The notes under the pieces were generated by a model that ran no database searches, was not told the origin of the DNA, and worked only from the letters and a program-made list of their open reading frames with translations. 64,000 nucleotides of DNA from positions 24,684,453-24,748,452 of the forward strand of contig NC_044023.1 of assembly GCF_900496995.4 (NCBI RefSeq). Direction: 5' to 3'. This document shows, piece by piece, positions 46,101-59,000 of the stretch. Position 1 is the stretch's first letter; every line of letters starts with the position of its first letter. The translations under genes and the position numbers were made by a program. This DNA is from Aquila chrysaetos chrysaetos. Its lineage: Eukaryota; Chordata; Aves; Accipitriformes; Accipitridae.

Positions 46101-49100
46101 TCTTCTGGTTTCTCCCCTGTTTTATTTCCCCCCTTCACTTCAGCTCTCCCACCCCATTCCAGCTCCTGGCTGGTCCCCAGAGCTGCAGTGCCCGCCAGCA
46201 GACTACTGTCACAGCACCAGTGGAGTCCTGCAAATACCCTGGAGTCTCAGCTTGGTTACAGAGATAAGCCGGGAAAAGTGCCCCCAAGGGCTGAAAAGCC
46301 AGAAAGCAAATGAAAAGGAGCCAAATATGCTGTTTTTAAAATCTCCATGATGTTTTAAGACCTGACATGATTTTGGACTCAGTCTCCCATCTCCAATGCT
46401 TGGAGCTAACACCATTGCTGTCTCCCGTCATCCTGTCCCTCTTCTGTTTCTCCTTTAATTATTTTTATTAGTGTGGTAGTTTGTTCTGCCCTTTATCTGC
46501 CTATGCCTCCTCTTCCAGCTCTCTGTTTCCCTGAGCTCTGTTTGTTCAAAGCTCTCCAAGCCTGTGTTTGGCCTCATCTTTCGCTGCCCCCGCCACCACC
46601 CCTCCTGTTTTCCAAGTCATCTCTTCTACTTTTAGCAACCTAATGATTAGTCCAGGACACCAAGGCCTGCTGCTCCTGAGAGATGGAAGGAAGGAAGGAA
46701 AGAAAGAAGAGACTTCGTCTTCCAAACCTGTTGGTCTTCCAGATGTGCATAGTGTCAGGGTCTGTGATGCCTCTTTTCTCTGCTTGCTCCTCTAGGAAGT
46801 CAAAGAAATACTTCACGGCCACAGGTGGTTTATCATCTCGGATACTGAGAATGGCTTTGAACAAGTCGTCCAGGAACTTCTGCAGTGTGCCCTGTGGGAC
46901 AAGCGCACACAATGGAGACTGGGGAAAGCAGCAGCACCCGAGCCCAAGAAAACAGTGCGAGAGGCTGCGACTGTTGTGCACAAGGGGAAATCCTTTGCTG
47001 CCAGTTGGATAAATCAGAAGAGAAAGGGGATGCTGAAGCAGGGAGGGAAAGGTTTGTTTGTGCATAGTGATATAATTAGCTTGCATTTGGGTTTAATTTC
47101 TTTTGGCATCAAGATTTTTCTTTCTTACTGCTAGGATCTCACATCTGTGATTGTTCTGCACAGTAAATACAAAGAAGACTAGAGACTGCTGGCCATTCTT
47201 GTGATCTCTGCTCCAGTGAGGCATCATGCTGGGATTAAAGATGGGCTGGGAGCCCAACTGCTGGAGCTGAACACTTGCAGAGAGTGGGGAAGTTCAAATC
47301 TGAATTAAGATCGCACAGACATTCCCCCTGCTTCCAGAGCTGAGCACCATCTCCTTTCCCAGCAGAATGTCTTGCTGGGGAGATGGGTTCAGGTCTAAAC
47401 TGTGCATCACAAGCCCTGAGGCGGTCAGCATCCCTTTCATGTGCACAGACCCCAGACCAGCCTGGGGAGATCGTGTGGGGCTTCACGCAACAGTGCTGCT
47501 TGCTGCTCTGAGGGCGAGCTGGAAAGCTGGAGGGAATCCAAGGAGCCAGTGGTGCCCAGCAGCCTCGCTAAACATGCTCCAGTCATCCAGGACAGAAGAG
47601 TCCCACCACCTCTCGAGAGTGACCAGCCCCACAGCGCTCCTTCCCTAGAGCAGGCTTCTCGTTACAGACCGCAAACAACAATCCTACCTGCCACGAACGA
47701 GGGCGTCCTGTCTCCTACCTTTGTGGAGAGCAGCCTGGTCAGGTAGATCTCTGGTAGGACTTTCTTCCTATGGCTCTGTCTGTGGGACTTCTTATGTTCA
47801 ACGGATTCATCGGTTGGGAGAACCTGGTCCAATATAAAACACATGTTCAGAGTGCTCCTCTCTGCAAGTGTCACACTGAATTTTCCTTTAAGGATAGAAT
47901 TTCAACTGCATATAAAATTAAATTAGAAAGTAGTTACTGTGTTATAAATACATCCTTATATGGCTTTAAAAAAGCGATTCATAATACTCAGTTTTTCTGA
48001 CTTTTGTTTCTCTTGTGCTCTTTATTGCCTCTCTCAAGCTAGACAAAGAAAATGAAACAATCAATCTCACTTTGGATGTTAGTCTGCTCGCCTTCCTGGT
48101 CTCTGTGCAATACTCCTGTGTGGCTGCAGTTTAGGCTCCCAGAAGCAATGCACAAGGCTTCCGCGGAAACCAGCTTTTCTTAGATTTGGAAAAAGTGCAA
48201 GAATGATCAGCCAATATTCCTGCCCCGGCCTTTTTAAAAACAAATCTAAATATTCCACAGTCAAGTCAGTTAATTACTGCTCTATAATGACCTAGCAAGC
48301 CATTTAAGTCCATCTTGGCATTGTTTCACATATGCACATTTGGTTTCCCATCCCTTCTCCCTCCTTGCTCTGCGTGTACGTGTGTGTGAGTGCACGTGCA
48401 TGCATGCATTGTGTGTTTGTACTCTATTTGAGCACAGAAACTTTACCAGAGGGGAAAAAAAAAATCAGGCTATAAAATATTGTTGTTGTTGTCCATAACA
48501 CTTTTTTTCACAACAGCTTTTAGCAACGTTTAGCACTTCGTACTTCCAGCGTGGCGCACAAGCAGGAACTAATAAATCTCCCCAGCTCTGGGAAGCAGGC
48601 AGCATGCCAGGAGCTCCCGGTAGGTGACTTGACCAAGGCTGTGCGGGGTGCTACCGGCGGCGCTGCACCGTGCTCCTGAACTCTCTGTGGCTGCTGACAG
48701 CTACATCAGGCACAACAATTATTTTGCCATCCTGGTAATTTTTTATTATGTCCCATAGTACTAAAGCTTGTCTACAGATAACCTTTCTGCGCCTCTGAGC
48801 CCCTCTGAAGAAAACTAACGAGCACTGATCCAGCTTGTTCATCACATCTGACATTCCAGCCCACAGAGATGAATTAAATTAATATCAGCGAGGCTGAGAA
48901 TATTTTCTCCTCTTTCATCACATACACTGGAAAAACAGGACCCATAGACTTAAGTGCAGGAGAGAAGAGGGATCGCTGCGTGCACACAGCCTGACTGGTC
49001 ACGTCTTTGCTCCCAGCACTTTCCAGGCTGCCGCCTTCCGAGGGGATGTCTCCCGGACAGCCAGCCTGGCAGCAGAGGACAACCTGGCCCCCCTGCCTGG

Positions 49101-52100
49101 CTGAGAGCTCACCACAGCCCAGGGCCTGCCTGCCCCAGTGCAGTAGGGACCAGCTGCTGCCAGAGATGAAACAGCCTGTTCGGCACCCGTTTGCGGGGAC
49201 AAAAGCAACAGCTTCCATTGTCTGCCAACGGGCAGCCATCGTAAAGGTGAAGTATGTTGAAATACGCAGGAGATTAGACGGGCACCCCTCCACTGCCGCA
49301 AGGAGCCCTTCCTCCAGCGCCCTGCCAGCCCCCCTGGGCTCAGCCGTGCCGCCCGCCTGCACTCCGCCAGCATCCTCGCTGTCACGGCAGCAGGAGAGAT
49401 CTGGGGGAGCGGAGCCACCGCTGCGACCCGTCCCCTCGCGTGCCGGTTCTACGCTGCAGAGCGGGTGTCCTGGAGCGACGGCTCTGCTCCCCATCAGCAC
49501 TCCCCTGGGAGGGCAGGAGGGGAGAGCGGCCCCCCACCATGCAGCCGCCAGCCTCCACAGCCAGGAGCCAGATACTTACCAAGTGGAAGTACTTCTCGGT
49601 GTCCAAGTCCTTCACTGTGAAGAAGAGAAAGAGAGACACGGCGGCTCAGTCGGGTGACCCAAACTGAAACCTGCTTCCGCAGACGCCCTCCACGTCAGGA
49701 GGCATTTCGCTTTCCCCAAGAACCCCAACACCGAGCTGGTGTTCCCACCCCAAGTGACCTCAGTATTTTAATTTGCTTTGGGGTTGTTTATTGCCTTCTG
49801 GGGCACATGGCAAGTACCTCAGGAAGTACTTTAAGGAGGACTAGACGTCTCCCAAGGGGCATTTTAGGAAGGACCCAAGAGGGCACGAGAGCAGGATCAG
49901 CACAGGGGCACTCCTGCATTGTGATGCCCTGCGATGCCCCACTGTGCCCCGCGATGCCCTGCAGGCCCACGTGCCCTGGACCATCTCCTGGCCTCCTCAT
50001 CGGGGCAGCTGCAGCCCCAAGCAGCTCCTCGCTCCAGCGGGTGAAAGGACTCCCACTGCAGAGACAGGCTCAGTGCAGGTAGCCTGGAGACAGTGTTTGA
50101 AACCCCTTGTTCAATGTGAATTTTTGTCTCCCTTGGTCTATTTTGACTCTCTGCACAGCCTGAAACCTAGAAATATGCTGGCAAGAAACTGAACATGTGT
50201 AACTGGGAGGGAAAGGGCTTTTCCAATCAAGTGGTTTCAGATCCTTTCTTTTTTTTCACTTTGTTAGCACAGATTGAACACAACCCCCTAATGAGGGTGT
50301 GAGATGAAAGGTGCAAACACCTCTACCTTAATGGCTGGGAAAGCACTCAGCACCCCAGCAACCAAAGAGAGGAGGATACTGAATAACACATTTTTAAAGT
50401 AAAACCACAAGCATGACACTTGCACCTCCCATAATGTGTGTTTCAGAAATGTATACTTCCCAGACCTTCTTCATTTCTCCTACAGAAGGAAAAGCAGGCA
50501 CAAACCCCCACTTTTGCAAGTGACATAGAAAAGCCTTGAAGTTAGAAGGGGTGTGGAAGCTACCCACTCTCCACGATCAGTCCCAGACTCTTGGGGATCT
50601 GTGACCTCTCCAGTGGTCACTGCAGCTTCGACCGGCTGCCTGCTCCCCCGGTCCGGCTGGAGCTCCCCTGCCGGCGCCTGGGGGGGAGCATTCGCTGCAC
50701 AGGGGAAGGGGCAGCACACAGCCCAGCAGCAGCCATGGAGGGACGGGCAGTGACGGACAGGGCTATTCAGCAGCGCTGACATGGATGTCCTCATGCTGTG
50801 GCCATTACAATCCCGGCTGCTTGCTGTCCAGCGTGCCTGCTCTGCCCACACCCTGCAGAAACCCTGCTCCCTGCACCCCTCTTCCCCCCGGGTGCTGGCT
50901 GCAGTTCAGGCAATGCCACCATGCATGGCAGTTGTTAAAGTGCCAAGTATCTCCACTCTGACTGTCTGTCTTGCCATCCGTCCCACCTGGGACAGTTGCA
51001 CTGCCACTGCCTGCATGGCAGGACTCAGACCTGCAGTCCCCATGGGGAGCACGGGCACATGGCTCAGCCATAGCAAGGGGGAACCCCATGGGAAGGAGGG
51101 AGGTATGTCTCCTGCAGCCCCATGGCTATCTCTGCCCCAAACATACACCACAGCACGGGCAAAGGGGCTTTGCAGGAGAGCAGTGGAGATCCTGCAGGAC
51201 CCAGAGGGCTTCCTGAGCATGTCCTGGGCTGCCAGCTGGCCAGCTCGCTCGGTGGCTGCAGTCCCAGTCCGTGCTCAGTGTCTTCCCTGGCCCGACTGAT
51301 GCCCAGCTCTGCCCAATGTGCCACTACAAAAGGGTGCTCTACGACTGCTGGTAACGCCAGAGCCAGCCCTGCATGGGCTAACGCCACACCCCAGCATCCA
51401 CAGGCAAGGGGGCTGGCAGCCGACTTACTTAGCATCCCTGGCCAGAGACACTCCTCTAAAAACACAAGTATTTCTGCCCGTTCACCAGCAACAGGGGAAG
51501 AGAAGTGAGACATTACCTCTGCTCAGCGTGGTATCCTTCTTGTCTGACAAACTCATGGCCAGTGATGCCCCTTCGGGGATCTGCAGAGGAAGGGAAGAGA
51601 AGCCTCGATGACGGGGGGGCCGTAATGGTGCCTCCCATGGAGCTGGGGGCAGCCCCAGTGAGATCCCGGGAGCTGTGGGATGCTGGTGCAGTGACTGCTC
51701 TGCCACAAACGTCCTCTGTGCCTGTCCTGCCCTGCTCCTGCTCCCCAGCTTGGAAACTGGCAGTAACGGCACTGCCTTACGTGGAAAGGGTTTTTTAAAT
51801 GCAAATACGAGATAGTGAGGTTCTCAAATCCGATGGGAATCAGGCAAATACATGTATCCAAGATACCTTTTTGGATGCCGACACCAGGTAATTTGAAGAG
51901 GAAAGAGTGTTATGCTGTGCAGATCCTGTTTTGCCTTTCCCCAGAAGGGGAGAAGGAACCTGGCTGCAGCCTGGACCTGTGGGGCTGGTACTACCTCTGT
52001 GCTGCGGCTCCGGCTCTCAGCGCAGCAGGGCACTGTGCCAGCAGTGGGGCTCCGCGGCACGGCTGTTACACAAATAATAATATTAATAAAGTACTTAGCT

Positions 52101-53027
52101 CCGTTCTTGATTTTCCATGCACTGTTACAGACCAGTGAGGATTATGCTCCCAGGCATACCAGGGAATATGGAAATCATATAAGGATTTCTGGTTTCATTT
52201 AATTTTAAAAGCAAAACCGGTCAAGAAAACAATTTGATTCGCTACATTTCCCCACATTTTTGGCCTCTGCTCCTCAATGGCATCCCTAGCCCCTGCTCTC
52301 AGGGCAGACAGTGACAATTGTGCCAGTGATTTCAGCAGGAGCACAGATCAAGAGCAGAGTGATACTAATCAGCCAGGCTGCCGGCCGTTGGGAATAGGAG
52401 CTTTTTTTCCTCCTCTTTCTGTTGTCAGTAATAACTTGTTTTGCATGAAGAGTGTTTAATTAGTTTCAGTGTGTTGCAATATTAACGAGTGTCTCGCCAG
52501 GGCAGATGTCTATTCCCCGGAAGCTCTCACGGAGCTATGGCAACCTCCCTGCTTGTTCCTGATGATCCTGTTTTTGGAGGGGGAACCGCAGCTCACCCCT
52601 GAGGCCAGGCAGGCTCTGAGGAAGCAAAGCTTTCCTGCAGCGCTGGCAGGTTTACCTTGTAGTGTGCTAATGTGTTGAGTTTCTTCCTGCCGTCCTCCAC
52701 CACCGAGGTGTCATCAAGGTCCCGGAGGATGTAGCTGTCGGTGCTGGTGGCGAACCACTCTGGACACAGAGAAGGGAGAAGTGAGACATCAGCCCGAAGG
52801 AGGCACGTGCAGCGGGGCCTGGGGCTCTGGAGACCGGCCACACAGCACTGGGGGGGCTGCACAGCCCCCCTGCCAGGGCCTCCGGGGCTCTGTGAAACCA
52901 GAGCAGATGTTTAGCAATGGCCTCCAGGCTTAGCCCCTGGAGCGGGGATTTCCAGACTAGAGCAGACCTGGGTGGAGCTGGGAGAGGTGACAAAGGCTCT
53001 GCTCGGAGCGACGGGGAGGAGCACATC

Positions 53028-53060
<33 letters not shown>

Positions 53061-56000
53061 TCCCCTCTCCCCGTCTCGCCCCTGGGGCTGTGTGGGACCT
53101 GCCTCATGGACCACCAGGCAGGTGAGATGCTGCGTGGCCTGCACGTGGCCACTGAAGGTTGGTGGCGGCTGCCCGCCGGGCAGAGCTGGTCGTGTATCTG
53201 CGAATGGGGGACACACCACGTGCACCAGCTGAGAGGAGCGGGGCCCCGTCACCGCTCCAGCCCGGGGCGTTCTTCCCTCCGGCACTGACTACGTTGAACG
53301 TCGTGCCTTGCGACTGCTGCCAGCCAGGGTGCGTCTCCATGGCGTGCTGCGTGGCACGGAGGCACCACAGACAGCGTGGGTTTCTCTTACCAGCATTGGG
53401 CTTGGATCCTTCTTAAATTTGGGGAGAAGGAGTCGGCCACTGGGTAGACAAATGACAGATCTGAATCTATGGCCAGACAGGAGTCCATGGGCTCAATTAT
53501 GGCTGCTTATGGAGAGACATGTATTAACAAGCCACCTGCAGGCTCAGGGGTGTTTTAGAGGGTACCTGTTCTAGAGTTAACACTGTAGACTTTAAAGGGT
53601 GCAAGTCCAAGCATCCCTCTGCTCCACTTGGGCTTTCCTAAAGCTTCTTTCCAGTTATGTGCCCAGTTATTCCTGCCCACCAGTATCTGGTCTCATCACT
53701 CATTCCTGAAGACCATCCTCAGGAAAAGGCTGCCCTGATGTCTGCCCTCTTGTCAGTGCTGCTTCAGCCACTGCCCTCTGGTAGATACCAAGAGCTACTG
53801 TGCAACGTCAGGTGCTTCACCTGGTTTTAAGGACTGGCTGGTCCAATGCATCTGGTCCTTACCGAGGTCGACGTCTTCCACCCTTGGCCACTGGGAGTAG
53901 GGGACGTTCTTGCAAAAGGCCTCCAGAATCTTCTCCTTTACTTGGCTGAGCGTGTCTGTGTCCATGGCTCTGACACTCAGGGAGTCCATCCCGCAGCCTT
54001 GGAAGGAGACGTTGAGGTTCTGCAGGCAGAGGCCAAGTTAAGGGTGACCTGCCCAGTTCTGCTGGCTCCCAATGATGCACGGAGCCTGCGGCACCCGCAC
54101 AGCTCTCACCCGTGCGCTCTGGACCCCCCGCTGCTGGAAATCAGGCTGAACAAATGGAGTCATCTAGGCTTTACCGCCAGTGAGAGGTGCTGATTTATAG
54201 CCCCCGGAGGCTGAAGGCCCCTGTTTGTTGATGGAGCCAGGAGGACACAGGGAGCAACACTGCAATCTCCTCTCACGCTGTCTTGCTAATGGGCCTTAGC
54301 CCTGACGCGCAGAGACCACCTCGGGGGTGGGAGGAAAGGTCAGCCCCCATAACCAGTCATGTCTGCAGCTTCTTGGCTCCAACCGGTGACTAATGGGACC
54401 GCCAAGGCTCATTGCTCAGCCTCTCCCTGACACAATGGGCCGAGCTGCTTTGTTTAAACAAGCTTTAAGCATGCTGCAGGCTGTGTCTGCTGCAACACTG
54501 GAGCCCACCACCAGCACCACCCCATAACCTGCTCAAGAGCATACTGAACAGCGGGATGAGCAGCTGCAAGGGGCTGCAGGCTGCTACAAACACCTGCTTG
54601 GACCTCAGGGATGCACAGCTACTGCTACAGTCACAGCAGAAAGCTGCAGGGCAACGAAAACGACTCCCTTCCTGTAAAAAATCCTCTCCTCTTCTGGGAG
54701 CGGCTGCCACGCCAGTCCAGCAAGGAGAGGCAGAGTCCAGATGCCTCCCCCTCTCCCAAGCTGTGCCGACCCAAACACTACGAGCGTGGCATCTCCCTCC
54801 CGCCCAGGGGCTTCACTCTGGGACAGCCTCAGCTCTGTCTCTGCTTGTGTCCTCTGCTCGAGCTACGGCCGAACCTGAGGGCAACGCTGCGCCTTCATTT
54901 AGTGGTGAATGCAACCCTGAAGCCATCTCACTGCCTGGCTGGCAAGCCCAGAGCGGGAAGCTGCACATGCCAGGAGCATTGCTCGTGCATAAGCACAGCT
55001 GCCTCTTAGGAGGACACTTGGTACACCTGAGAGTTATGGCTGGGATTTTCACAGCCTAGAGGTTCCTTTACAAACACTGCTTTTCAGTATCAGGATACAG
55101 AGTCAGCATCCTTGACTATGAACATTGTGAACGCACAGGTGAAGTCCAATTTTCTCCATAGCATTAAATGAAGATGTTATTTCACATTGTATACTATGCA
55201 GGTGTTTTTTGAAGCAGAGCTTCAGTTACCAGCAATGTGGGGGATTCCCAGTTAGTTAGCACTAACCCTGCAGTTGCTCTCCTTCCTCCAACATACCCTG
55301 TTCATACTTTTCTTTCTCTTCTTGCAAAGTAGGAAGCAGCCACACTTCCCCTGCTCAGACTTACAAAGTTACCATTTCTCCCAAGAAAGCTAATACTTTG
55401 CGCCCTGCTGCTAACCCCTCTTGGTCTGCACTGTAAATTTACAGGTCAATTGGTAACAGGAATCTGCAGAGGATGTGGAGCTCGAACCTGCTCTGAGTTA
55501 CGGTGATGCACATCTGGGGTAACCTACTGACTTCAGTGAAGCTGCTCCAGATTTATGCCAGGTAATTGAAAGCAGGATTTGACCCAGCCTCTGGAAAGGC
55601 ATCTGCTGAATTCTGCATCAGGCACTAGAAGGAACTGAGGCCTTCACACGCACAGCCCTTGTCAGTCCTGTTCCCACAGGAGGCATTTTGCAGAACCGCT
55701 TTTCAGCACCACTCCTGTAACAGCCTGGGCAAAGCCCTCACCCCGGGACTCAGGTTTACGGCCAGCACCTTCCCACTGCTAGTGAAGATGCTCTTTTGCC
55801 GTGAATAGTAAACCTGTTGGTTTAACTCTCTGAATATGGCAGAACAAATTTTCTTACCTCCCTCTACTCCTAATCTGAGCTACTTAGGTGACCCACCAAG
55901 GGACGGACCTGAAAACAGTCATTGTGAGCCTTGTTCTGTAGTCATGAGCTTAGGCAGCAGCAAGGTGCCTGCGCAGGTGTACAATTTATGTGGTTATCGC

Positions 56001-59000
56001 ACCTGCATGTGTACCAAATCAGCCTCGCACAACTACCCTGCTGGGGTACGTACCCGTCAGACCCCTGGGGTGTAGGTACTCACCCTTGGCTTTGCCTCGA
56101 TGTTCTCCCTCAGGAGCCACTCCTCGTTGAGGGTGTACCTGGCTTTCCCTGTAATGGCGTCGATGGACCCTTTGTTAATCTGCTGTTTGATCGCACAGAT
56201 CAACAGGAAGAAGGGCTCTCCCACCGTCTCCTGGGGAAGGAAAGAAGACCAAGTAAGCAAACTGGACCTGGTGGTGGTAACTCCTTCCAGCGGTGTGGCA
56301 GGGACAGGCTCTCCACGGACACTGAAGGTGCCTCCATACATCAGGGAGCAGGACTGGTCCACCCCAGGTGCTGTGAACCCCCAGTGGGTACTCAGTGCCA
56401 TCGCCCCCCAACTCCCACCAGCATGTCTCTGAGGTTGCTCACAAGTTTTCAGACTTGTGGCAACATGACAGCGCAGACAGGGAAGAGGACATAACAGCCG
56501 ACAACAACTGCAGGTGATTTTCGGGGAGGCTGAACTGTGCTTGTCAGCATCAACATATCCCATCCAAGTTCTACAGCAAGTACTGTAGGGCTGTGGATTG
56601 CCACCAACAGGCTGTGCCAGCATTTGCTGTCTCACGGGCAGAGTGCTCGGGTACCGCTCAGAAGGTAGGGGCATACGTGTAGCTGTGCTGAGTGGGTACA
56701 TGCATGCACGATGCTCAGCAAAATACAAATGTGCATTAATTTACATGTGAAATTACACATGAACTTCAGGGAGAATCTGGCATACTCCAGTACAGAGATG
56801 TTTCTTGCAATCTGACAGAGTGCAGACTGTACAATGTACTGCACTCAGCAGGACAAGGATGGGGCTGATGTGCACAAAAATCCAGGCCTACAGAGATATT
56901 TGGGTGCCCAGCTTTCTCATGTATCAGCTGAACCCCTCTTTGCGCTGCCTGGTTTGCCATTGAAATCCATGGAAGCGAGCCCACTGCGTGTGCCTGTGGC
57001 TCTGGGAACTAGTGTTCATACTTCTCATACCACAGCAGAGCCCTGATCACAGCGAAACAGAAAGGATCAGGGTCAACAAGCTGTTCCCATGCAACAGCAA
57101 GCAAACACACCATTTAACTCCTTACATTCATCAAACTTCGTCTTACAGGAAAGAGGTGAATTGTGACACTGCTGCAATAAAAACAAAAACATAACAGGGA
57201 CCAGCTATTTGTGATGTGGTTCAGCTACATGGTTTAATGCCAGATTTCTGATCCTCTGCTGTCTGCTACGCTGATGTGCAAGTAAAACATTAGCTATTTT
57301 CTTAAGAAACTTTTCAGTACTGGAGTACGTCCCGTTCTCCCTAATGTTCATGTGCAATTTCCTTCCAACGAGGCAAGTGCAAATTATTGCACATTTATGT
57401 ACTTTCTGAGTATCACACACACCCCGCACAAACACTCCTGCCATCTGAAATCCCAGTCAAGACAACAGATATCGAATGATTTTGATATTTCTCAGCTAGG
57501 AGCTGCTAAATCCTGTTCAATCTGCTGCTTAATTAAGACTTGGTGATTCTTTTATTCTAATTGCCCTATAATTGCTAAAGCAATTAGTTTGATGTCAATT
57601 TTGATTCGGCTGCATTCAGCGCAGTTGACGATAAGACACTACAGCCGGGCTGTAGGTGGGCATGCACCATCTGTGCCAATGGTGCACCCACTTTATTTTC
57701 TGAGGGCAACTTTTTTTATGAACACAGGGAAGCTCCTTGGGCCTTCTGCCGGGGTTTAATGACTTCCTGCAACGCTCCTTCTGAGCATGCAGCATAAAAC
57801 AGGATCAGCAGCAGAGCTGCCAGTGCTGGAATTGGAGGAAGGCACAGCTTCCAGAAAGCAAAGACGTGAAGTCGTGGGGATGTGGAGAAGTTGAGGATCG
57901 CGAACAGAGTGGAGAAAGTGTCAGAAGACAGAAGGAAGACTTAGCTTCCGAGAGAATGGCAGGAGCACGAGATAACAAGCAAGGGGATGACACCGACACA
58001 GAGACATCCCCAGGCTGCAGGACCTGCTTTCCCCGTGATGTGAACCGTGGAGCACTGCCAAGCTGACCCTACACGAGAAGTGCTGACAGATCCTGAGGAC
58101 GGCCTTGCTCCGAACAGGAACTCTGTTTATGGTGCATGTGTGTGAACACACGGCAAGGACAAACCCAAGGCTAAATTCAGCGCCGGGTTTTGGAGCCTGC
58201 CCCATCCGCCCCGTGGGAAGCTCTGGCCCCGGCCACAGCTCTGGCCACAGAGAGATGTGAGGGGGCTGCCAACGGCTATGCAGCTGCCTCCAAAAATATT
58301 AAAAAAGTGCCCGTCCTGCTGATACAGGAGCTCTTTACGGCTCGAAACCGGCACAGGCTGCACGGGTCGGGGCTGGCCATGTGGCACCTTCCCGCACATG
58401 TAAAGCTGCACTGGAAGGGGCAGCCTGGGGAAGCGGAGGAGTGGGCGTTTCAGACCCGCCACAGTGTGCAGGAGCAGGATCAGCCCCAGGACTGGCTGCA
58501 TGGGAAATAACGACAGCGCTCTGCCGGCGAGATACTATTTCTGTTTGGCTTTTTGGCTTTCAGGCTCAGGAACTGTGGGATGTTATGGAAATCTGCAAAA
58601 GTGCTAATCAGACAGCAAATTTCAAAGAGGGGAAAGAAGGGCTGGCAGGCAGGGACTAGAGATAAAATGGCAAACTTGGAAACCTCAAGCATTGTTCGGA
58701 AAACTCATCTGGAAATGAATCAAAACTGTCTTTGGACTTGGCTAGTTGGGAGAAAGGAAGTTTAACTAGAAGAGATCAGTGCTGATTCAGGACAAAAAAA
58801 TACTTAAAAAAACACAGTCTGGGGCCTTTTTTCCTCCTATTGTGAATGTATTTTAATGAGACCTCATTTTCATTTTTGACTGAACTGTTACGGGCTCTTA
58901 AAGCTACCCAGGGCACTGAAATAACTTTGCAGTAATGGAAAGCACAGTTCAGGCTGGCATTACTTGAACTGTTTCACGCACGATGAGCGTGGGAGGGCTT

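Noticed and set aside
50781-51299. 172-codon + strand open frame inside a PLXND1 intron
   Set aside because: Cys/Ala/Pro-rich with no homology I recognise, and overlapped by similar frames on the other strand.
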